Shown here: positions 1 through 5,754 of the stretch, piece by piece | How positions within the stretch are numbered: position 1 is the stretch's first letter | Layout: each line of letters starts with the position of its first letter | From: an uncultured archaeon | GTDB taxonomy: Archaea > Thermoproteota > Nitrososphaeria > Nitrososphaerales > CALBXV01 | Assembly (NCBI GenBank): GCA_937890045.1 | Contig: CALBXV010000158.1 | Coordinates: 1 to 8,854 of the forward strand | Direction: 5' to 3' | Length of the DNA: 8,854 bases | Position numbers and translations under genes: made by a program | Notes under the pieces: model-generated | Seen by the model: only the letters and a program-made list of their open reading frames with translations | The model's database searches: none | What the model was told of the DNA's origin: nothing

Positions 1-74
1 AAGAACTACAAGAGGTTATCAAAGAATTGCAACAAGATATAAAATCACTTGAACGCAGAAAGAGGGATAAATAA
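1..74 (+). CDS. C-terminal end of an unidentified protein (5' truncated)
   Basis: An open frame enters from the left edge (first complete codon at base 3) and ends at TAA 72-74, giving a 23-residue tail, ELQEVIKELQQDIKSLERRK followed by RDK. The spacing of L, I and V among charged residues is that of an amphipathic helix, probably the end of a coiled coil, with a basic tip. Such tails are common and do not identify a function. The next gene starts 4 bases after this stop, so it probably belongs to the same transcript. The sequence is too short to place in a family. Confidence 0.6.
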   Translation, partial: ELQEVIKELQQDIKSLERRKRDK

Positions 75-78
75 TGTT

Positions 79-513
79 ATGAAATATAAAAAGTTAATAT
101 ACTGGGTATTTGGTATTTTGTTATATGTAGGTTGGAGTGAATTAGTTTGGGGTCAGGATAGCCTTAAACCTAAATCACCAATAGAATCATTAACCGATGA
201 CAATTTTAAAAAGAAAATAGCAAAGGGATTTGTACTTATTAAATTTACAGCACCATATCAAATGAAAAAACTAGATAATAAACTATTTGATGGTGTAAAG
301 GGATTTGAAGGTTGTGTTATTTTTGAGGTTGATCATTCACAAGTTAAAAAAGTTGTTAAAAAATTAAGAATACGAAATTATCCATCTATTGCTTTATTTC
401 ATGATGGTAAAAAGAAAGATGTATGGAAAGCTGATATGGACGGTGTTGTTGATGTAACTAATAAACATCTTAAAAAGGCAATATCTGATGCGATGTCGGG
501 AGATGTATTCTAA
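79..513 (+). CDS. Exported thioredoxin-fold protein lacking the CxxC active site
   Basis: A 144-residue protein. Residues 1-25 look like a signal peptide or membrane anchor: basic MKYKK, then a hydrophobic, Trp/Tyr-rich stretch, with a possible cleavage after VWG at 23-25. Residues 35-140 read as a thioredoxin fold: the strand FVLIKFTAP at 51-59, a second strand VIFEVD at 80-85, then RNYPSIALFHDGKK at 99-112 with the cis-Pro (P102) that follows helix 3 in thioredoxins. Where thioredoxin has WCGPC this protein has YQMKK (60-64), and its only cysteine is C79, so dithiol redox activity is not expected. By inference it is a binding or scaffold version of the fold acting in the host membrane or periplasm. 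I chose ATG 79 over an in-frame TTG at 49 because the signal peptide begins there and TTG 49 lies inside the upstream gene. AGAGGG at 61-66 is a rather distant ribosome site. The fold call is good, the role unknown. Confidence 0.72.
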   Translation: MKYKKLIYWVFGILLYVGWSELVWGQDSLKPKSPIESLTDDNFKKKIAKGFVLIKFTAPYQMKKLDNKLFDGVKGFEGCVIFEVDHSQVKKVVKKLRIRNYPSIALFHDGKKKDVWKADMDGVVDVTNKHLKKAISDAMSGDVF

Positions 514-665
514 TGCCAAACAGAAAAGCTAAAGATAGAAAAATTAGAAGGAAACGACTTAACGAAAAGTGGAAAAAAGAAGGTAGAACTGCAGTTCAAC
601 ACAAAAAGTGGTTGGCTAAAGAGAAAGAAAAAGGTACACAATTACCCGTATACGGAAGAAGATAA
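513..665 (+). CDS. Small highly basic protein of 50 residues, unknown function
   Basis: ATG 513 shares its A with the TAA of the previous gene (TAATG), and the stop at 663-665 overlaps the next start in the same way, so the frame sits exactly between two genes. GGGAG at 498-502 is a good ribosome site 10 bases upstream. The protein begins MPNRKAKDRKIRRKRLNEKW and ends LPVYGRR; roughly 40 percent of residues are Lys or Arg, with few hydrophobics. That composition suggests nucleic-acid binding or a small ribosome- or polymerase-associated phage factor, but no domain can be recognised. From memory, comparable small basic ORFs beginning MPNRK occur in marine T4-like phages; I cannot check this here. 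It is easily missed because of its length. Confidence 0.72.
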   Translation: MPNRKAKDRKIRRKRLNEKWKKEGRTAVQHKKWLAKEKEKGTQLPVYGRR

Positions 666-1048
666 TGATTATTGGAAAAAACTTATTATATGAAAGAATT
701 GATTTTCATCAAATAACAGTAGATATGGTAAAAGCTTATAAACTGAAATCTAAAGTTAAGTTTAAACCAGGAAAAAATAAAGCTGATTATAATTGGAGAT
801 CTGATGTTATTACTTTAAGACCTTCATACCCTTCAGTTAAGGATTTTTTAATTACAGTATTACACGAAATAGACCATGCAAATGATAGAAAAACAATGGG
901 TGCTAAAAAGTATGAAAAAGAGTACCAAAAAGCTGGAGAAGTTGCAATTCGAAATGGTGGTGATTTTCATGATGATAATGCATATGAAGAAAAAGCAGAA
1001 AAATGGGCACGAAAAGAAGCTAAAAAATGGATAAAAAAATATAAGTAA
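665..1048 (+). CDS. Small zincin-type metallopeptidase-like protein (HExxH)
   Basis: A 127-residue protein starting at ATG 665, coupled to the preceding stop (TAATG) with GGAAG at 654-658 as ribosome site. It carries a textbook zincin motif, LHEIDHA at 66-72 (H67, E68, H71), on a helix that follows a short beta region with WRSDVITLRPSYP (44-56). A second acidic helix, AYEEKAEKWARKEA at 106-119, supplies E108 or E112 as a plausible third zinc ligand, as in compact ImmA/IrrE-like or SprT-like peptidases. The C-terminus is strongly basic (KKWIKKYK). There is no signal peptide, so it should act in the host cytoplasm. The substrate is unknown: candidates are phage assembly proteins or host regulators. 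It could also be a non-proteolytic zinc-binding protein. The fold is likely, activity is inferred. Confidence 0.72.
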   Translation: MIIGKNLLYERIDFHQITVDMVKAYKLKSKVKFKPGKNKADYNWRSDVITLRPSYPSVKDFLITVLHEIDHANDRKTMGAKKYEKEYQKAGEVAIRNGGDFHDDNAYEEKAEKWARKEAKKWIKKYK

Positions 1049-1089
1049 TTTAAGGTTTTCTGGATGATATATATTAATAAGGTTATATT
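1049..1089 (+). promoter_or_regulatory. Short intergenic gap with possible promoter and ribosome site
   Basis: This 41-bp gap is the only non-coding space inside the left gene block. It contains an AT-rich stretch (TATATATTAATA, 1069-1080) resembling a -10 region and AAGG at 1079-1082, 7 bases before ATG 1090. It could carry an internal promoter for the nuclease-primase-recombination genes, but in such AT-rich DNA the match is weak. I see no stem-loop terminator here. Confidence 0.25.
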
Positions 1090-1425
1090 ATGAAACCACG
1101 TTCAGCAAAGAACAAAGGAAAAAGACTTCAAAATAAAGTTCGAGATATAATTCTTGAAAAATTCGATAAATTAGAACCCGATGATGTGCGTTCTATTACA
1201 ATGGGGGACGCCGGAGAAGATATTCTATTATCTCCTGCAGCCCGTAGATTATTTCCTTTTAGTGTAGAATGTAAAAACCAAGAAAAACTTAATATATGGG
1301 AAGCATTAGATCAAGCTGAGGGAAATAGTGGTAAACATACACCATTAGTTATATTTAAAAGAAATCGTTCTAAAACATATGCAGTTTTAGAATTTAAGGA
1401 GTTATTAAAGTTATTGGATGAATAA
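1090..1425 (+). CDS. Small PD-(D/E)XK nuclease-like protein (resolvase-like)
   Basis: A 111-residue protein. Residues 1-25 (MKPRSAKNKGKRLQNKVRDI onward) form a basic N-terminus and first helix; the core has GED at 42-44 on one strand, then FPFSVECKNQE (55-65) with the E60-x-K62 half of the catalytic signature, then Q75 on the following helix (ALDQAEGN). The GED...ExK...Q order is that of the PD-(D/E)XK superfamily, which includes Holliday-junction resolvases, VRR-NUC enzymes and many phage nucleases. The C-terminal strand pair, PLVIFKRNRSKTYAVLEF, completes the usual small fold. Metal-dependent phosphodiester cleavage, probably of branched or single-stranded DNA, is inferred. Its 3' end overlaps the primase gene by 8 bases, and the nuclease-ATPase follows, placing it in a replication/recombination operon. 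The substrate cannot be told from sequence. Confidence 0.72.
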   Translation: MKPRSAKNKGKRLQNKVRDIILEKFDKLEPDDVRSITMGDAGEDILLSPAARRLFPFSVECKNQEKLNIWEALDQAEGNSGKHTPLVIFKRNRSKTYAVLEFKELLKLLDE

Positions 1426-2332
1426 ACTTATTAATTTATTAAATAGGGTTATCGGTAATAATGGTAGAATGCTTAGGAAGAGAGATGAGTATATGTACTG
1501 GTCTCCTTTTGTATCACATCATAAACCAAAATTACAAATAAACGTAAAAACACAAAAGTGGCATTGTTGGGTTTCTAATCAAGGTGGACATAATTTATTT
1601 CAATTATTTAAAAAAGTAAATGCTACAGATAAACAATTTACAGAACTTCGTAATATTGTTGGTGAAACTTCATATAAATATCGAAGTGATATTTCTAAAA
1701 AAGAAGAAAAAGTAGAATTACCAAAACAGTATAAACCTTTATGGGAAGACGATTCTGGAATTCAAAGAAAACATTCTTTAGTATATTTGTATAATAGAGG
1801 AATTACTAAAGATGATATTATTAGGTATAGTATTGGATTTTGTGATGAAGGGTTATATAATAATAGAGTTATTATACCATCTTATGATGCGGAAGGTGTA
1901 TTAAATTATTTTATTGCTAGAGATATCTATAAAAGTAAATTAAAGTATCGTAATCCACCAGTTTCAAAGGATATTATAGGATTTGAATTATTTGTAAATT
2001 GGGATGAACCGATTATATTATGTGAGGGTGCATTTGATGCTATAGCAATAAAAAGAAATGCTATACCTTTATATGGGAAAACTATTCTTCCTAAATTGAA
2101 TAAAAGAATTTATGAAAACAAAGTTAAGGATATCTATATTGCATTGGATAGAGATGCATTATCAGATTCATTAAAAATGATGGAAACATTTATGAATAAT
2201 GGAATAAATGTATATCTTTTAAAATTTAAAGACAAAGATCCATCTGAATTAGGATTTGAACCTTGTTTGAATTTAATTAGAGATGCAAGTAAGGCAGATT
2301 TTATGTCATTAATAAAATATAAGTTAAAATAG
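1418..2332 (+). CDS. Phage DNA primase with Toprim domain and degraded zinc ribbon
   Basis: A 304-residue primase of the T4 gp61/DnaG type, which makes RNA primers for lagging-strand synthesis together with a replicative helicase. The N-terminus (about 24-66) is the zinc-ribbon region: YMYWSPFVSHHKPKLQINV, then KWHCWVSNQGGHN. Families with this layout normally have CPFC or CPFH and CWVC; here those positions read SPFV and CWVS, so only C50 of four expected cysteines remains. The RNA-polymerase-like part has NNRVIIP at 148-154 and ARDI at 167-170. The Toprim domain has E203 (LCEGAFDA), D244-R-D246 (ALDRDA) and DPSE at 274-277, so metal-binding catalysis appears intact. The start overlaps the previous gene by 8 bases; AAGGAG (1396-1401) lies 16 bases upstream. 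No helicase gene is present in the window. Confidence 0.85.
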   Translation: MNKLINLLNRVIGNNGRMLRKRDEYMYWSPFVSHHKPKLQINVKTQKWHCWVSNQGGHNLFQLFKKVNATDKQFTELRNIVGETSYKYRSDISKKEEKVELPKQYKPLWEDDSGIQRKHSLVYLYNRGITKDDIIRYSIGFCDEGLYNNRVIIPSYDAEGVLNYFIARDIYKSKLKYRNPPVSKDIIGFELFVNWDEPIILCEGAFDAIAIKRNAIPLYGKTILPKLNKRIYENKVKDIYIALDRDALSDSLKMMETFMNNGINVYLLKFKDKDPSELGFEPCLNLIRDASKADFMSLIKYKLK

Positions 2333-5300
2333 TGATAGAAGAAAAAAATGTAAAAGTTCCATTTCGAAAGTTAAAATATATTCATCATATGTCGGATATT
2401 CAAATACGGAACTTAAAACGACATAAGGAATATGAAGAGGTTTTTGAAAGAACCTACGAAGAAGTAAGGAAATATCCAGATAATGCCGTAGCATATATTG
2501 GTGGTGATATAGCTCATTCTAAAACAGAAATGTCACCTGAATTAGTTGATCAGTTATCAAGGTTATTTAAAAATTTAGCAGATATAGTTCCAACTATTAT
2601 TATTACAGGTAATCACGATTGTAATCTAAACAATCGTTCTCGGTTGGACTGTCTTTCTCCAATAGTAGATAATTTAAAACATCCAAACTTACATTATTTA
2701 AAAGATACAGGTGTATATAAATGTGCTGATGTAAAATTTGTAGTATGGGACGTTTGGGATGATAAGAAAAAATACATAAAAGCTAAGGATGTTAAAGGTG
2801 ATACTAAAATAGTATTATTTCATGGAACGGTAGATAAATGTCAAACTGATTTAGGATTTAGATTACCTTCTGATGTAAAGATTACTCAATTTAAAGGTTA
2901 TGATATGGGGTTGTTAGGTGATATTCATAAACGACAACATCTTAATAAAGAAGAAACCATTTCTTATTGTGGTTCTTTAGTTCAACAAAATCACGGAGAG
3001 GGATTAGACCACGGCTATTTACTATGGGATGTTCCAAAACGAAAATCTACTTATATTCCTGTACATAATGAATTTGGATATTATACTTTAGATATTGATA
3101 ATGGTAAATTTAAAGATGTTATTGATATGCCACCAAAGGCTAGACTTAGATTAAGAGTTGCTAATACAAATGCAGTGCAATTGAAGAAGATTCTTGCATT
3201 AATACATTCAAAGTATGGTATAAAAGAAATTAATGTTATTAGAACTGATGGATTTTCAGGGGATAAGATTCGAGTAGAGGATAAAATAGATGTTGGAGAT
3301 ATTACTAATTCTGATTATCAGTACAATTTAATTGAAGATTACTTGAATAGGAATTATATAGTAGATGAAGAACTGTTAGTTAAAATAAAGGAAATTAATG
3401 ATGATTTAAATGTGGTTCTTCCAGATGAAGAGATTCAAAGAAATGTAAGTTGGAAATTAAAATCACTTGAATTTGATAATATGTTTTCATATGGGAAAGA
3501 TAATGTAGTAAATTTTACAAAATTAAATGGTATAGTTGGATTGTTTGCTCCGAATGCTAGTGGTAAATCTTCTTTATTAGATGCATTATCATTTTGTTTA
3601 TTTGATACTTCTTCTCGTGCATTTAAAGCTGCTAATATATTAAATAACAAGAAAGGTTCTTTTCATTGTAAGGCTAATTTTGAGATAGATGGATTAGATT
3701 ATTATATAGAGAGAACAGCTAAGAAAAACTTCAGAAGTGGTCATGTAAAGGTAGATGTAGAATTTTGGATGGTTGATGAAGGTGGTGATAAAATATTATT
3801 GAATGGAGATCAAAGAAGAACTACTAATGCAAATATAAGAAGAGTAGTAGGTACATATGAGGACTTTATATTAACAGCGTTATCTCTCCAAGTCAATTCT
3901 ACAGTTTTTATAGATAAAACTCAAAAAGAAAGAAAAGAACTTTTAGCTCAGTTTATGGGAATAGGTATATTTGATCAATTGTATATGTTAGCTCACGAAG
4001 ATATATCCGAAGTTTCTGCTATTTTGAAGGATTTTAAGAAAAGAGACTATGGTTTAGAATTAAGTGATATAAATAAAAATTTATTAATTCTAAATAAAGT
4101 TGAAAGTAAGTTATTAGTAGAAAAAGGAAATATTTCAGGAGAAGAATCTCAACTTAATGTAGATATTCTTGAATTAACAAAAAAATTAAAATCAGTGGAT
4201 GATTCAATATTGGATGTAGATAAGTTGAAGGGTGATAAGTTACATACAAAAGGTGAATTAAATGATATTGATGTAAGACTTGGAACATTGAAATCTAATA
4301 GAACCCAAAATGAATTCAGAGAAACAGAGTTAAAGGAAAAAATAAAAAATTATACAGATAGTAATCTTAATCAGAAGTATTTGAAACTTCAGCAGTTTAT
4401 TGAAGATAGAAAAGATACTAAAATTGAAATTGATAAATTAAAAATAGAAGTTAGACATAAACTTGATAAAATAGATAAGTTGGGAGATTTAAAATATGAT
4501 GAGGATTGTGAATTTTGTATGAGTAATCCTTTTACTTTAGATGCTATAAGTACCAGAGAAGGTTTGGATGATGATAAGAAATTAGCAGATAAATATGTTA
4601 AAAAGTATGATAGAATAGATAAAAAGGTTAGAGATTTAGAATACGCTAAAAATGATAAGGTAGATTTAGATAGATCTTTAAATGCATTACAAAACATAGA
4701 AATACAAAATAGTAAATTTGTATCAGAAGAAACAGTATTACGAGAACGTAAAAAAGCACTTATCAGTCAAATAACTATATTTGAAGAGAAAATATCAAAA
4801 TATTATATGCAAGAAAAAGATATATTATATAATAAAGAAATAGAAGAAGATATTGAAGATTTAAAAATTACTATAAATGATTTATCTGCATTAATTCAAA
4901 AGAATGAAGATGATTTAAATGACTCTCGTGGTAAAATTAAGGTGGCTGAAACTAATAAACAGAATATAGTAGATACTATTAATAAGGTAGAGGATTTAGA
5001 AATTAAGTATAAAGCATATGAGTATTATTTAGATGCAGTTAAGAGAGACGGAGTTCCATACGAACTTGTATCTAAAGCGTTACCTACAGTAGAAGGTGAA
5101 GTTAATAATATTCTTGCTCAAATAGTAGATTTTAATATAGTTCTTCAAATGGACGGTAAGAATATAAACACTTTTATTGCTTACGATGAGGATAATGTAT
5201 GGCCACTTGAACTATCAAGTGGTATGGAACGATTTATATCTTCTCTTGCAATTAGAGTAGGTTTAATAAATGTATGTAACTTACCACGAACTAACTTTTT

Positions 5301-5490
5301 GGCAATTGATGAGGGTTGGGGAACAATGGATTCAGATAACTTGAATTCAGTTTATAACTTATTTCAATACCTTAAAACACAATTTCAATTTACATTAATT
5401 GTATCTCATATTGAGTCTATGAGAGATGCAGTTGATTCCTTATTAGAAATTAAAAAAGAAGGAAATTATAGTAATATTAATTACGCGTAG
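2332..5490 (+). CDS. Fused Mre11/SbcD-like nuclease and Rad50/SbcC-like ATPase (T4 gp47-gp46 equivalents)
   Basis: One uninterrupted 1052-residue frame carrying both halves of the DNA double-strand-end processing complex, normally two genes (T4 47 and 46). The calcineurin-like nuclease is about 10-250: SDIQIRN (21-27), GGDIAHS (57-63), TGNHD (92-96), FHGTVD (163-168), GDIHKRQ (196-202). A capping or linker region follows to about 370. The SMC-type ATPase begins near 374: Walker A APNASGKSS (406-414), Q-loop area near LSLQVNS (517-523), coiled coil about 560-890 interrupted by a zinc hook CEFC (726-729), ABC signature LSSGMERF (961-968), Walker B with FLAIDEGWGTMD (989-1000) and H-loop VSHIES (1024-1029). 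The GTG start (TAGTG, coupled to the primase stop, no clear Shine-Dalgarno) is preferred over ATG at 2389 because the latter would delete the first beta strand KLKYIHH. In phages this complex resects ends for recombination-dependent replication. The nuclease motif I has Gln for the usual His. Confidence 0.9.
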   Translation: MIEEKNVKVPFRKLKYIHHMSDIQIRNLKRHKEYEEVFERTYEEVRKYPDNAVAYIGGDIAHSKTEMSPELVDQLSRLFKNLADIVPTIIITGNHDCNLNNRSRLDCLSPIVDNLKHPNLHYLKDTGVYKCADVKFVVWDVWDDKKKYIKAKDVKGDTKIVLFHGTVDKCQTDLGFRLPSDVKITQFKGYDMGLLGDIHKRQHLNKEETISYCGSLVQQNHGEGLDHGYLLWDVPKRKSTYIPVHNEFGYYTLDIDNGKFKDVIDMPPKARLRLRVANTNAVQLKKILALIHSKYGIKEINVIRTDGFSGDKIRVEDKIDVGDITNSDYQYNLIEDYLNRNYIVDEELLVKIKEINDDLNVVLPDEEIQRNVSWKLKSLEFDNMFSYGKDNVVNFTKLNGIVGLFAPNASGKSSLLDALSFCLFDTSSRAFKAANILNNKKGSFHCKANFEIDGLDYYIERTAKKNFRSGHVKVDVEFWMVDEGGDKILLNGDQRRTTNANIRRVVGTYEDFILTALSLQVNSTVFIDKTQKERKELLAQFMGIGIFDQLYMLAHEDISEVSAILKDFKKRDYGLELSDINKNLLILNKVESKLLVEKGNISGEESQLNVDILELTKKLKSVDDSILDVDKLKGDKLHTKGELNDIDVRLGTLKSNRTQNEFRETELKEKIKNYTDSNLNQKYLKLQQFIEDRKDTKIEIDKLKIEVRHKLDKIDKLGDLKYDEDCEFCMSNPFTLDAISTREGLDDDKKLADKYVKKYDRIDKKVRDLEYAKNDKVDLDRSLNALQNIEIQNSKFVSEETVLRERKKALISQITIFEEKISKYYMQEKDILYNKEIEEDIEDLKITINDLSALIQKNEDDLNDSRGKIKVAETNKQNIVDTINKVEDLEIKYKAYEYYLDAVKRDGVPYELVSKALPTVEGEVNNILAQIVDFNIVLQMDGKNINTFIAYDEDNVWPLELSSGMERFISSLAIRVGLINVCNLPRTNFLAIDEGWGTMDSDNLNSVYNLFQYLKTQFQFTLIVSHIESMRDAVDSLLEIKKEGNYSNINYA

Positions 5491-5659
5491 TTTGTTTTGA
5501 AGGTAACTTATAACTTCTTTTTTTAACATCTATATTTCGCTTTAAATTTAAAATATACTGATTTATAATTGATGACATAGTGGTATATTCGCTTTTCGAA
5601 TATAATCTAAACCACATCATCAAATCTTCATCTATAGTAAAAGAAACTTTCTTTTTCAT
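5477..5659 (-). CDS. Ribbon-helix-helix DNA-binding protein (probable repressor)
   Basis: A 60-residue basic protein with the Arc/MetJ-type layout: an N-terminal strand KKKVSFTIDEDL (2-13), helix A (MMWFRLYSKSEYT), the turn TTMSS, and helix B (SIINQYILNLKRN), followed by a basic tail KKRSYKLPSKQ. RHH proteins bind DNA as dimers by inserting the paired strands in the major groove, usually to repress their own and adjacent promoters. The start at 5659 is chosen over an in-frame ATG at 5674 because GGAGA (5668-5672 on the minus strand) lies 8 bases before it, while the upstream ATG has no ribosome site. It is the only minus-strand gene, convergent with and overlapping the nuclease-ATPase end by 14 bases, and divergent from the PKD protein gene, whose promoter it may regulate (inference). 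Confidence 0.72.
   Translation of the reverse strand: MKKKVSFTIDEDLMMWFRLYSKSEYTTMSSIINQYILNLKRNIDVKKRSYKLPSKQTTRN
5499..5524 (+). terminator. Possible weak terminator after the nuclease-ATPase gene
   Basis: GAAG at 5499-5502 can pair with CTTC at 5514-5517, followed directly by seven T (5518-5524), starting 9 bases after the stop of the left gene block. The stem is only 4 bp, so thermodynamic support is poor. The position, at the convergent end of a long operon, is the main reason to list it. It lies inside the antisense-encoded RHH gene. Confidence 0.25.
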
Positions 5660-5667
5660 ACTTATAT

Positions 5668-5672
5668 TCTCC
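5668..5672 (-). promoter_or_regulatory. Shine-Dalgarno site deciding the RHH start
   Basis: On the minus strand this reads GGAGA, 8 bases before ATG 5659. The site overlaps codons just after the alternative ATG at 5674, so translation most likely begins at the second methionine, giving MKKKVSFTIDEDL rather than MENISMKKK. Confidence 0.6.
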
Positions 5673-5674
5673 AT

Positions 5675-5754
5675 ATAATGTCTATACCATTTTAAATAAA
5701 TATATAGTTTTGATATTTATATATGAGATAATTTAATTAAATTATGGGATATCA
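5675..5754. promoter_or_regulatory. Divergent AT-rich promoter region between RHH and PKD protein genes
   Basis: An 80-bp non-coding region, nearly all A/T, separating a minus-strand regulator from a plus-strand structural gene. On the minus strand bases 5714-5721 read TATAAATA, the exact T4 late-promoter box, about 54 bases before the RHH start. On the plus strand AATAAATA at 5695-5702 differs from that box at one position and lies about 52 bases before ATG 5755. GGGA at 5746-5749 is a modest ribosome site for the PKD gene. The same 8-mer also occurs by chance inside coding sequence (for example 1673-1680), so the promoter calls are tentative, but the placement is sensible. Confidence 0.4.

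Noticed and set aside
49..78. TTG start extending the thioredoxin-fold protein by 10 residues
   Set aside because: It lies within the preceding coding region, would place MNAERGINNV before the signal peptide, and has no ribosome site; ATG 79 gives a normal signal-peptide start.
1673..1680. TATAAATA late-promoter-like box inside the primase gene
   Set aside because: It encodes conserved-frame residues, no gene starts downstream at a suitable distance, and the 8-mer is expected by chance in AT-rich DNA.
3435..3650. Minus-strand frame of 71 codons
   Set aside because: Antisense to the Walker A region of the nuclease-ATPase, with no ribosome site or recognisable domain.
4389..4697. Minus-strand frame of 102 codons, Ser/Leu-rich
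   Set aside because: Antisense to the coiled coil and zinc hook; the Ser/Leu/Phe richness is what AT-rich Lys/Asp/Glu codons give in reverse.
5660..5674. Upstream ATG at 5674 for the RHH protein
   Set aside because: No ribosome site before it, whereas GGAGA is placed 8 bases before ATG 5659.
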